NCBI GenBank assembly: GCA_007131945.1
Contig: SLPP01000336.1
Location: forward strand, 1-6,748
Direction: 5' to 3'
DNA: 6,748 nucleotides
DNA from: Paracoccaceae bacterium
GTDB taxonomy: Bacteria; Pseudomonadota; Alphaproteobacteria; Rhodobacterales; Rhodobacteraceae
The position numbers were made by a program, and so were the translations under genes. Shown here one piece after another: positions 1 to 6,748 of the stretch (positions are counted from its first letter, which is position 1; every line of letters begins with the position of its first letter). The notes under the pieces are model-generated. The model searched no databases. It was not told the origin of the DNA and worked only from the letters and a program-made list of their open reading frames with translations.

Positions 1-27
1 AGGGGCGCACTGGCGCGACCCTCGCGC

Positions 28-1158
28 TCAGGACGCCAGCGCGCGGGCGATGATCAGCTTCTGGATGTCCGAGGTGCCCTCGTAGATCTGGCAGACGCGC
101 ACGTCGCGATAGATCCGCTCGATGCCGGTATCGGCGACATAGCCGTAGCCTCCGAAGCACTGCAGCGCGCCCGAGACGATCCGCTCGGCGGCCTCCGAGG
201 CGAAGAGCTTGGCCATCGCCGCCTCCTTCAGGCAGGGGACCCCGGCATCCTTCAGCCGCGCCGCGTGCAGCACCATCTGCCGCGCCGCCTCGAGTTCCGT
301 CGCCATTTCCGCCAGCCGGAAGGCCACCGCCTGGTGGCCGATCAGCGGCTTGCCGAAGGTCGAGCGCTCGTTGGCGTATTCCACCGCCATCTCCAGCGCC
401 GCCTGCGCCATGCCGACCGACTGCGCGGCGATCCCGATCCGGCCTGTCTCGAGGCTGGACAGCGCGATCCGGTAGCCCTCGCCCTCCTCGCCGATGCGCG
501 CCGCGTCGGGCACTTCCATCGCGTTGAAGCGCAGCGAGCAGGTATCCGAGGCGCGCTGGCCGAGCTTCTCCTCGACGCGAGCGACCTCGTAGCCCCGGGT
601 CTCGGTCGGCACCAGGAAGGCGGTGATTCCCGCCTTGCCCTGCGTGCCCTCCATCCGGGCGAAGACCACGACCTGCTTGCCGATCCTGCCCGAGGTGATG
701 AATTCCTTGGACCCGTCGATGACGTAGCCCGCGTTCGTCCGTCGCGCCACGGTCCGGAGCGCGCTCGCATCCGATCCCGCCTGCGCCTCGGTCAGCGCGA
801 AGCCGCCGATGAACTCGCCGCGCGCCGCCGGGCGCAGGACCTCCTCCTTCTGCGCCGGGCTGCCGAAGCGCGCGAGGATGGCGTTGAACGGGGCGTTGTG
901 CACGCTCATCACCGTCGAGATCGCGCCGTCGCCCGCCGCCACCTCCATCAGCGCCAGCGCGTAGGAGACGTAATCCGCCCCCGCCCCGTCGTATTCCGGA
1001 TCGACATTCATGCCGAGAAAGCCGAGGCTGCCAAGCTCGGCTAGGAGGTCGGGCTCGATCGTGCCGGCGCGGTCGCGCGCCGCCGCGCCGGGCGCCAGCC
1101 GGTCGCGGGCGAAGGCCCGCGCGGTGTCGCGGATGAGTTGCTGGTCCTCGGTCAACAT
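28..1158 (-). CDS. Acyl-CoA dehydrogenase, short-chain type
   Basis: 376-residue flavoenzyme predicted to introduce the alpha,beta double bond into an acyl-CoA thioester and pass electrons to electron-transfer flavoprotein in fatty-acid or branched-chain amino-acid breakdown in the cytoplasm. Seen in the sequence: the family order of N-terminal helical, middle beta and C-terminal helical domains; the first family signature around residues 121-133 (ALTEAQAGSD); FITSG at 153-157; YANERSTFGKPL at 261-272, whose Arg and FGK usually contact FAD across the dimer; the second signature at Q333-D352 (CFGGYGY); and the catalytic base in IYEGTSDIQ, Glu360. Length is normal for the family (about 380) and the gene looks intact. 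The ATG at 1156-1158 gives the usual N-terminus (LTEDQQ about two residues in). No classical ribosome binding site precedes it, only a run of seven G on the coding strand. It is transcribed away from radA. Isobutyryl-, 2-methylbutyryl- or butyryl-CoA are all possible substrates; the sequence does not decide. Confidence 0.93.
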   Translation of the reverse strand: MLTEDQQLIRDTARAFARDRLAPGAAARDRAGTIEPDLLAELGSLGFLGMNVDPEYDGAGADYVSYALALMEVAAGDGAISTVMSVHNAPFNAILARFGSPAQKEEVLRPAARGEFIGGFALTEAQAGSDASALRTVARRTNAGYVIDGSKEFITSGRIGKQVVVFARMEGTQGKAGITAFLVPTETRGYEVARVEEKLGQRASDTCSLRFNAMEVPDAARIGEEGEGYRIALSSLETGRIGIAAQSVGMAQAALEMAVEYANERSTFGKPLIGHQAVAFRLAEMATELEAARQMVLHAARLKDAGVPCLKEAAMAKLFASEAAERIVSGALQCFGGYGYVADTGIERIYRDVRVCQIYEGTSDIQKLIIARALAS

Positions 1159-1290
1159 GGCGCCCCCCCGGAAGATCTGCCGCGCGACTATTCAGCGCCC
1201 GCCGGCCGCGGTCAACAGCCACGCCGCCGGTATCGCCGCGCCGCGGGCAGTGCGGGGGCAGCGCCAGCAGGGCGACTTGGGCAGCGCCCC

Positions 1291-1353
1291 CAGGCTCGGG
1301 CGCGGCAGCGCCCGAGAAACCCGAAGTCAGGCTCGGGCGCGGCAGCGCCCGAG
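1291..1353. repeat. Two direct repeats, each containing a perfect hairpin
   Basis: Identical 26-bp units lie at 1291-1316 and 1328-1353, 37 bp apart start to start. Each begins CAGG and contains a perfect inverted repeat: arm CTCGGGCGC, loop GGCA, arm GCGCCCGAG (1295-1316 and 1332-1353). The 11-bp spacer between units is unrelated to them. The two perfect copies and the stem-loops suggest a REP-like extragenic palindrome rather than chance GC richness. From memory, similar blocks recur between genes of Rhodobacterales, but I could not check that. Other possibilities are a transcription-attenuating structure in the radA leader or a protein-binding site. Confidence 0.8.
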
Positions 1354-1371
1354 CCCGGCCCAACGCGAGGA

Positions 1372-1394
1372 AGGTTGCATCGCAGATGCAGCCT
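1372..1394. repeat. Hairpin in the radA leader
   Basis: An inverted repeat with arms AGGTTGCATC (1372-1381) and GATGCAGCCT (1385-1394) around the loop GCA gives a 10-bp stem with a single G-U pair. It starts 19 bp after the second 26-bp repeat and ends 57 bp before the radA start. It is less GC-rich than its surroundings, so base composition alone does not explain it. There is no T-run after it on the plus strand, so it is not a standard intrinsic terminator. It is probably part of the same repeat module. Confidence 0.65.
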
Positions 1395-1399
1395 GACGA

Positions 1400-1416
1400 G
1401 GGGCGGGAGCCCCCGC
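1400..1416. repeat. Small GC hairpin before radA
   Basis: Two mutually exclusive short stems can form here: GGGGC/GCCCC around GGGA (1400-1413), or GCGGG/CCCGC around AGCC (1403-1416). It is the last of four stem-loops in 122 bp upstream of radA. On its own it could be chance in such GC-rich DNA. Its regular spacing after the preceding hairpin suggests it belongs to the same element. Confidence 0.4.
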
Positions 1417-1451
1417 TTGCACCCGCTCAACCCACGCGCGATAAGCACCTC

Positions 1452-2807
<1,356 letters not shown>

Positions 2808-2814
2808 CGCAACC

Positions 2815-2819
2815 GGAGG
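2815..2819 (+). promoter_or_regulatory. Ribosome binding site of cvpA
   Basis: GGAGG lies 6 bases before a GTG codon at 2826-2828, in the 18-bp gap after the radA stop. It is the strongest Shine-Dalgarno in the window and supports the GTG start. Confidence 0.85.
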
Positions 2820-2825
2820 TTACCA

Positions 2826-3392
2826 GTGGACAGCTTCACCCTGGTCGATGGCGCCGTGGCGCTGGTGATCATCGTCTCGGCGATCCTCGCCTATGCGCGC
2901 GGTTTCGTGCGCGAGATCCTGGCCATCGCCGGCTGGGTCGCGGCGGCGGTCGCGGCCTTCGTCTTCGCCCCGATGGCCGAGCCGCTGGTGCGCGAGATCC
3001 CCTATCTCGGCGACATCCTCGGCGATTCCTGCGAGCTTTCGATCATCGCCTCCTTCGCCGCCGTCTTCGCCGTGGTGCTGGTCGTGGCGGCGCTCTTCAC
3101 GCCGCTCTTTTCCAGCTTCGTGCGCAACTCCGCGCTCGGCGGCATCGACCAGGGGCTCGGCTTCTTCTTCGGCGTCCTGCGCGGGCTCGTCCTCGTCGCG
3201 GTGGCGCTTCTGGTCTACGAATTCGTCGCCCCCGGCGGCGCCGTGGCGATGGTCGACAACTCGCAGTCGGTCGCCATCTTCGACCGCTTCAAGGATGCGC
3301 TCGCCGCCGCCGTGCCGCAGGACGTGCCCGACTGGTTCGTGCGCCAGTACGAGGCGCTGGTGGCCGGTTGCGAGGCACCGGCGGCGAATTGA
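2826..3392 (+). CDS. cvpA: CvpA family inner-membrane protein
   Basis: 188-residue polytopic membrane protein. In E. coli the namesake is needed for colicin V production and lies just upstream of purF; its biochemical role is poorly defined, with links to envelope integrity. Four hydrophobic stretches are visible at about residues 5-23, 29-48, 72-94 and 110-133. Family landmarks are ARGFVREILAIAGW (24-37) and the LGGIDQGLGFFFG region followed by RG (104-120). The C-terminal ~50 residues are soluble and contain DWFVRQYEAL (169-178). The GTG start is backed by a GGAGG six bases upstream and gives a normal family N-terminus. It begins 18 bp after the radA stop, so co-transcription is very likely, and it precedes purF by 92 bp. 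The conserved link to purF is genomic; no catalytic motif is visible that would explain it. Confidence 0.93.
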   Translation: MDSFTLVDGAVALVIIVSAILAYARGFVREILAIAGWVAAAVAAFVFAPMAEPLVREIPYLGDILGDSCELSIIASFAAVFAVVLVVAALFTPLFSSFVRNSALGGIDQGLGFFFGVLRGLVLVAVALLVYEFVAPGGAVAMVDNSQSVAIFDRFKDALAAAVPQDVPDWFVRQYEALVAGCEAPAAN

Positions 3393-3471
3393 TCGCGGCG
3401 ACCGGCGCCGGCGCCCGCATGCCGCGTGACTCCGCCGTCCCGATCCACTAAACGGAGCGCATTCGGGCTGC

Positions 3472-3477
3472 GAGGAA
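3472..3477 (+). promoter_or_regulatory. Ribosome binding site of purF
   Basis: GAGGAA lies 7 bases before the ATG at 3485, but 19 bases before the alternative in-frame ATG at 3497. The spacing favours 3485 as the start. Confidence 0.7.
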
Positions 3478-3484
3478 CCGATCG

Positions 3485-4957
3485 ATGCGACCCTGGATGA
3501 GCACCCCCTTCGACGACGACAAGCTGCGCGAGGAATGCGGCGTCTTCGGCGTCATCGGGATGCAGGACGCGGCGAATTTCGTCGCCCTCGGCCTGCACGC
3601 GCTGCAGCATCGCGGCCAGGAGGCGGGCGGCATCATCACCTACGCGCCCGACCACGGCTTCCAGTCCGCCCACCGTTTCGGGCTGGTGCGCGACAACTTC
3701 ACCTCGGCCAAGCTGATGGAGACGCTGCCCGGCGCGATCGGCATCGGCCATGTGCGCTACTCGACCGCCGGCTCCAAGGGCGCCACCGCGATCCGCGACG
3801 TGCAGCCCTTCTTCGGCGAGTTTGCCATGGGCGGCGCGGCGCTGGCGCATAACGGCAACATCACCAATGCCGAGGCGATCCGCCGCGAACTGATCGAGCG
3901 CGGCTCGATCTTCCAGTCCTCCTCGGACAGCGAATGCATCATCCACCTGATGGCGCGGTCCTTCCAGACCACCATCGCCGAGCGGCTGAAGGACGCGCTG
4001 CGCCGGGTCGAGGGGGCCTTCTCGATCGTCGCCATGACGCGGACCAAGCTGATCGGCGTGCGCGACGCGCTCGGCGTCCGCCCGCTGGTGCTCGGCCGGA
4101 TCGGCCCGGGAAAGGACGGCGGCTGGGCGCTTTCCTCCGAGACCTGCGCGCTCGACATCATCGGCGCCGAGTTCGTGCGCGAGGTCGAGCCGGGCGAGAT
4201 GGTGGTGATCGACGCCCGCGGCGTCACCTCCTCGCGCCTCTTCGACCGCACCGCCTCGCGCTTCTGCATCTTCGAGCAGGTCTATTTCTCGCGCCCCGAT
4301 TCGATCCTCGGCGGCCGCTCGGTCTACGAGACGCGGCGCCAGATCGGCGTCGAACTGGCGCGCGAGGCGCCGGTCGAGGCCGATCTCGTCTGCCCCGTGC
4401 CCGATTCCGGCACGCCCGCGGCGATCGGCTACAGCCAGGAATCGGGCATTCCCTACGCCATGGGGATCGTCCGCAACCAGTACATGGGCCGCACCTTCAT
4501 CGAACCGACCGAGCAGATCCGCAACATGGGCGTGCGGCTCAAGCTCAACGTCAACCGCGCGCTGGTCGCGGGCAAGCGCATCGTGCTCGTCGACGACTCG
4601 GTCGTGCGCGGCACGACCAGCCGCAAGATCAAGCAGATGATCCTCGAGGCCGGCGCAAGCGAGGTGCATTTCCGCATCGCCTCCCCGCCCACCGCCTGGC
4701 CCTGCTTCTACGGCGTCGACACGCCGGAGCGCTCGAAACTCCTCGCCGCCGGCATGAGCGAGGAGGAGATGCGCGACTATATCGGCGTCGAGAGCCTGAA
4801 ATTCATCTCGCTCGACGGGCTCTACCGCGCCGCGGGCGAGGCCGGCGGGCGCAACGCCGCCTGCCCGCAATTCTGCGATGCCTGCTTCTCGGGCGACTAC
4901 CCGGTCGCGCCCGCCGACATGATCGCCCGCGGCTTCCGGCTGGACGCGGCCGAATAG
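3485..4957 (+). CDS. purF: Amidophosphoribosyltransferase PurF
   Basis: 490-residue cytoplasmic enzyme that makes 5-phosphoribosylamine from PRPP and glutamine, the first committed step of purine synthesis. The N-terminal Ntn-type glutaminase domain has its nucleophile at Cys18 in EECGVFG; removal of the 17 residues before it should free the Cys amino group. Other glutaminase residues visible are HVRYST (89-94), HNGNI (122-126) and SSDSE (146-150). The C-terminal phosphoribosyltransferase domain carries the PRPP loop VLVDDSVVRGTTS (367-379). Cysteines at the cluster-ligand positions known from Bacillus subtilis PurF are present: C261 (FCIFE), C407 (PCFYG), and C464 with C467 (CDACFSG). This predicts the propeptide-processed [4Fe-4S] class rather than the E. 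coli class. Length is normal. Start 3485 is chosen by ribosome binding site spacing; 3497 would remove four residues without touching the domain. Last gene of the operon, followed by a strong inverted repeat. Allosteric purine-nucleotide inhibition is typical of the family, not read from this sequence. Confidence 0.97.
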   Translation: MRPWMSTPFDDDKLREECGVFGVIGMQDAANFVALGLHALQHRGQEAGGIITYAPDHGFQSAHRFGLVRDNFTSAKLMETLPGAIGIGHVRYSTAGSKGATAIRDVQPFFGEFAMGGAALAHNGNITNAEAIRRELIERGSIFQSSSDSECIIHLMARSFQTTIAERLKDALRRVEGAFSIVAMTRTKLIGVRDALGVRPLVLGRIGPGKDGGWALSSETCALDIIGAEFVREVEPGEMVVIDARGVTSSRLFDRTASRFCIFEQVYFSRPDSILGGRSVYETRRQIGVELAREAPVEADLVCPVPDSGTPAAIGYSQESGIPYAMGIVRNQYMGRTFIEPTEQIRNMGVRLKLNVNRALVAGKRIVLVDDSVVRGTTSRKIKQMILEAGASEVHFRIASPPTAWPCFYGVDTPERSKLLAAGMSEEEMRDYIGVESLKFISLDGLYRAAGEAGGRNAACPQFCDACFSGDYPVAPADMIARGFRLDAAE

Positions 4958-4989
4958 CGCCGCGCGCGGCAAGGCCCACCCGTGCGGCG

Positions 4990-5040
4990 GCGCCGGAAGC
5001 GCCCGCGGGAGGCCACCCGTTCCGCGGGCGCTTCCGGTGC
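4990..5040 (+). terminator. Strong inverted repeat after purF, likely operon terminator
   Basis: A perfect 16-bp inverted repeat (CCGGAAGCGCCCGCGG at 4993-5008, complement at 5022-5037) extends to about 21 bp through extra pairs including two G-U, with a 9-base loop at 5011-5019. It starts 33 bp after the purF stop; a 12-bp palindrome GCCGCGCGCGGC lies in between (4959-4970). There is no T-run downstream, so it is not a textbook intrinsic terminator, but U-poor terminators and RNA 3'-end protecting hairpins are common in very GC-rich bacteria. The hairpin can form in transcripts from either strand. Confidence 0.7.
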
Positions 5041-5144
5041 GCGTCCTGCGCCCCGGCCTTTCGAAGCGACGATGCCGAACCCCCGCACGACGCGGCCTTG
5101 ACCCTCCGCCACGACGCTGATGTGTTGCGCCGCGACAGTGAGCC

Positions 5145-5148
5145 GGAG
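5145..5148 (+). promoter_or_regulatory. Ribosome binding site of the FAD oxidoreductase
   Basis: GGAG lies 6 bases before the ATG at 5155. It separates this start from the in-frame GTG (5122) and TTG (5125) codons just upstream, which have no such sequence before them. Confidence 0.7.
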
Positions 5149-5154
5149 ACCCGC

Positions 5155-6429
5155 ATGACCCCCGATTCCGACAGCCCCGGCCTCTGGGCCGAGACCGCGC
5201 CCCCCGCGCCCGCGGCCCCGCCGCTTCGGGGCGAGGCCACGGCCGATATCGCCGTGGTCGGCGCCGGCTATACCGGGCTTGCCGCGGCGCTGGCCACGGC
5301 CGGGGACGGCGCCCGCGTCACGGTGCTGGAAGCGGCCGGGATCGGCGCGGGCGGGTCGGGGCGCAATGTCGGCCTGGTCAATGCCGGGCTCTGGCTGATG
5401 CCCGACGAGATGGACCGCCGACTTGCCCGCCACGGGGCGCAGGATCCCCTGTCGCGGATGCTGGCCGAGGCGCCGGCATCGGTCTGGGCGCTGATCGAGA
5501 AGCACGGCATCGACTGCGAGGCCCGCCCCGTCGGCACGCTCCACTGCGCCGAGGACGCGGCCGGCACCGCCGCGCTCACCGAACGCGCGCGGCAATGGCG
5601 GGCGCGCGGCGTCGCGGTCGATCTGCTCGACGCCGCGGCGACGCGGGCGCGCACCGGCACCGACGCCTTTCCCGCCGCGCTCTACGATCCGCGCGCGGGC
5701 ACGATCCAGCCGCTCGCCTATGCCCGCGGCCTCGCCCACGCGGCACTCGCGGCGGGGGCCGGGATCCATGCCGGCAGCCCGGTCACGGCCGCGCGCCGCG
5801 ACCGCGCCGACTGGGTGCTGACCACTCCGGGCGGCGCCCTGCGCGCGCCGCGCGTGATCTGGGCCGGCAATGCCTACGGCCGGGGTCCGGCGGTCGCACC
5901 GGCCCGGGCGCTCGCCACCCTGCCCTATTTCAGCTTCGCCACGGATCCCCTGCCCGAGGCGTTGCGCGCCGCGATCCTGCCCGGCGGCGAGGGGGCCTGG
6001 GACACGGCGAAGATCCTCACCTCGTTCCGCCTCGACGCCGCCGGCCGGTTCATCATCGGCAGCGTCGGGCAACTGGGCGGGGTCGACATGGCGACCCACC
6101 GCGCCTGGGCCGAACGCCGCATGGCCCGGCTCTATCCGCAGCTCGCCGGGCAACGGTTCACCCGCGGCTGGTGGGGCCGGATCGGCACGACGCCGGACGC
6201 GCTGCCGCGGCTCTGGCAGCCGGGGCCGGGGGCTTTCGGTATCCTCGGCTACAACGGCCGCGGCATCGGGCCGGGCACGGTGCTGGGCCGGCTCCTTGCC
6301 GAGGCCGCGCTCGGCAGGGCCGCCCTGCCACCGCTCCCCGCCCCCGCGCCCGACCCGCTGCGCGCCGCGCGCGGCCTCGTCTTCCGCGCCGGCGCCGCGG
6401 TCTGGCACGCGGCGATCCGGCGCCGGTGA
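5155..6429 (+). CDS. FAD-dependent oxidoreductase, DAO/OrdL type
   Basis: 424-residue flavoprotein predicted to oxidise an amine or amino acid; the substrate is unknown. Seen: a tail typical of OrdL-like proteins (LWAETAPPAP, 10-19), then a Rossmann FAD fold with VVGAGYTG at 34-41 and the acidic strand end VLEA at 57-60. GSGRN (67-71) takes the place of the SARN/SGRN motif next to the flavin. The C-terminal part has WWGRIGTTPDALPRL (339-353) and the glycine-rich GYNGRGIGPG (365-374), which normally closes over FAD in this superfamily. There is no signal peptide, so it is probably cytoplasmic. Relatives include gamma-glutamylputrescine oxidase and D-amino-acid or glycine oxidases; no flanking transporter, aldehyde dehydrogenase or glutamine synthetase narrows it down. 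ATG 5155 is chosen for its GGAG and because the flavin motif then sits at the usual distance. The open frame continues far upstream through the purF region in another frame, but that is a high-GC artefact. It stands alone behind the purF hairpin, so it probably has its own promoter. Confidence 0.88.
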   Translation: MTPDSDSPGLWAETAPPAPAAPPLRGEATADIAVVGAGYTGLAAALATAGDGARVTVLEAAGIGAGGSGRNVGLVNAGLWLMPDEMDRRLARHGAQDPLSRMLAEAPASVWALIEKHGIDCEARPVGTLHCAEDAAGTAALTERARQWRARGVAVDLLDAAATRARTGTDAFPAALYDPRAGTIQPLAYARGLAHAALAAGAGIHAGSPVTAARRDRADWVLTTPGGALRAPRVIWAGNAYGRGPAVAPARALATLPYFSFATDPLPEALRAAILPGGEGAWDTAKILTSFRLDAAGRFIIGSVGQLGGVDMATHRAWAERRMARLYPQLAGQRFTRGWWGRIGTTPDALPRLWQPGPGAFGILGYNGRGIGPGTVLGRLLAEAALGRAALPPLPAPAPDPLRAARGLVFRAGAAVWHAAIRRR

Positions 6430-6449
6430 CGGGCTCTGGTCACCGGCGC
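6420..6449 (+). terminator. Hairpin overlapping the oxidoreductase stop codon
   Basis: A perfect 11-bp inverted repeat (GCGCCGGTGAC at 6420-6430, GTCACCGGCGC at 6439-6449) with an 8-base loop includes the TGA stop at 6427-6429. No T-run follows directly; the nearest T-rich stretch is about 45 bp further on (6493-6508). It probably serves as a U-poor terminator or 3'-end stabiliser for the oxidoreductase mRNA. Confidence 0.6.
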
Positions 6450-6473
6450 GGCAGGGTCCGGAACCGGCCCCGG

Positions 6474-6520
6474 CGCAAAAGTTTCATTGCGGTTAATTTT
6501 TCGGTTTTGTCGCGCGATTT
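6474..6520. other. AT-rich island in the convergent spacer
   Basis: A stretch of A and T runs (CAAAAG, TTAATTTTTC, GGTTTTG) in DNA otherwise near 70% G+C. A weak 5-bp hairpin (CGCAA 6474-6478, TTGCG 6487-6491) is followed by GTTAATTTTT, which could make a modest plus-strand intrinsic terminator. I see no convincing promoter boxes and no gene that would need one here. Confidence 0.4.
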
Positions 6521-6532
6521 CAGCATCTTGCG

Positions 6533-6553
6533 AAAGCGTCCAACCTTGGACGC
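6533..6553 (-). terminator. Probable leuB terminator
   Basis: An 8-bp inverted repeat (GCGTCCAA at 6536-6543, TTGGACGC at 6546-6553) read on the minus strand is followed by TTTCGC. It lies about 50 bp beyond the leuB stop in the direction of leuB transcription. The two-base loop would open to four bases in practice, and the T-run is short, so it is a plausible but modest intrinsic terminator. Confidence 0.55.
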
Positions 6554-6601
6554 CTGCGCCGCGCGCGCCGAAATCCGCCCTTCCGCCCCGTCCGGCGAGC
6601 C

Positions 6602-6748
6602 TCAGGCCGAGGCGTCGAGCGCGGCGAGGATCGCGTCGCCCATCGCCGTGGTCGAGACCGGCGTGCCGCCCTCGGGCCCCATCAGGTCGGCCGTGCGCAG
6701 CCCGTCGGCCAGCACCTTCTGCACCGCCGCCTCCAGCCGGTCGGCCTC
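6602..6748 (-). CDS. leuB: 3-isopropylmalate dehydrogenase, C-terminal fragment
   Basis: Only the last 48 codons and the TGA stop (6602-6604) are inside the window; the gene continues beyond the right edge. LeuB carries out the NAD-dependent oxidation and decarboxylation of 3-isopropylmalate in leucine synthesis in the cytoplasm. The fragment reads [19 protein letters not shown], then a short Gly/Pro loop, then [14 protein letters not shown]. This matches the C-terminal helix, the LADG-RT-D segment and the T-MGDAI-AAL ending of the isopropylmalate/isocitrate dehydrogenase family, and of LeuB in particular. No catalytic residues lie in this part, so the assignment rests on the C-terminal pattern alone; tartrate dehydrogenase-like relatives are a less likely alternative. 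It converges on the FAD oxidoreductase with a 172-bp spacer between the two stop codons. Confidence 0.82.
   Translation of the reverse strand, partial: EADRLEAAVQKVLADGLRTADLMGPEGGTPVSTTAMGDAILAALDASA

Larger units (their letters stand above)
1159..1451. other. Divergent intergenic region, palindrome-rich
   Basis: This 293-bp spacer separates the divergent acyl-CoA dehydrogenase and radA starts, so it should hold promoters for both. I cannot assign convincing -35/-10 boxes on either strand. The half next to the dehydrogenase (1159-1250) shows no strong structure. The half next to radA (about 1257-1416) holds four copies of GGCAGCGCC (starting at 1257, 1280, 1304 and 1341), two identical 26-bp repeats and two further hairpins. 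An open frame runs through from 1386 into radA, but it lies partly inside a hairpin and does not look coding. Confidence 0.75.

Noticed and set aside
1291..1353. CRISPR-like array.
   Set aside because: Only two repeat units, an 11-bp spacer, each repeat a full palindrome, and no cas genes nearby.
1386..1451. 22-residue N-terminal extension of RadA from the ATG at 1386.
   Set aside because: The start lies inside a hairpin, the extra residues are unlike RadA N-termini, and the ATG at 1452 gives the family-typical zinc-finger position.
3393..3484. Internal promoter or terminator between cvpA and purF.
   Set aside because: Only short GC palindromes (GGCGCC repeats) are visible; there is no T-run and no promoter-like boxes. 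A 10-codon open frame at 3419-3451 has no ribosome binding site.
3215..4972. Long minus-strand open frame antisense to purF.
   Set aside because: Same high-GC shadow effect; no recognisable domain, and purF explains the conservation.
3934..5154. Open frame running without stops from inside purF into the oxidoreductase, as if the latter had a 400-residue N-terminal extension.
   Set aside because: The extension is low-complexity Arg/Ala/Pro sequence in another frame of purF, a typical high-GC artefact. The true start at 5155 has a ribosome binding site and the flavin motif at the usual distance.
4897..6408. Long minus-strand open frame antisense to the oxidoreductase.
   Set aside because: Gly/Arg/Ala-rich low-complexity translation, no motif and no plausible ribosome binding site seen.

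Overview
This is a GC-rich window, roughly 70% G+C by eye, with the codon usage and gene order of an alphaproteobacterium. The block radA-cvpA-purF on one strand is an arrangement I associate with Rhodobacterales (Rhodobacteraceae/Paracoccaceae), and the protein sequences fit that group. The genus cannot be fixed from the window alone.

Layout, left to right. (1) 28-1158, minus strand: a complete short-chain-type acyl-CoA dehydrogenase. (2) 1159-1451: a 293-bp divergent intergenic region whose radA-proximal half is packed with palindromes, including two identical 26-bp repeats that each contain a perfect 9-bp hairpin. (3) 1452-4957, plus strand: radA, cvpA and purF, a probable operon. radA and cvpA are 18 bp apart, and cvpA and purF are 92 bp apart. 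(4) 4958-5154: a spacer with a very strong inverted repeat (stem of about 21 bp), the likely operon terminator. (5) 5155-6429, plus strand: an FAD-dependent amine/amino-acid oxidoreductase of the DAO/OrdL type, substrate unknown. (6) 6430-6601: a convergent spacer with a hairpin over the oxidoreductase stop codon, an AT-rich island, and a hairpin oriented to terminate the gene on the right. (7) 6602-6748, minus strand: the last 48 codons of leuB (3-isopropylmalate dehydrogenase), cut by the window edge.

Function. RadA processes recombination intermediates. CvpA is a small membrane protein commonly encoded next to purF. PurF catalyses the first committed step of purine synthesis and here has the residues of the propeptide-processed, [4Fe-4S]-containing class. 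The flanking acyl-CoA dehydrogenase and FAD oxidoreductase are separate metabolic genes with no visible functional link to the operon.

I see no mobile element, CRISPR array, tRNA, rRNA, toxin-antitoxin or defence genes. The window is mainly ordinary chromosomal core sequence. The parts that reward a second look are non-coding: the repeat/hairpin cluster before radA, the two strong inverted repeats after purF and after the oxidoreductase, and two AT-rich patches (one inside radA, one in the convergent spacer). I found no convincing new biological system.
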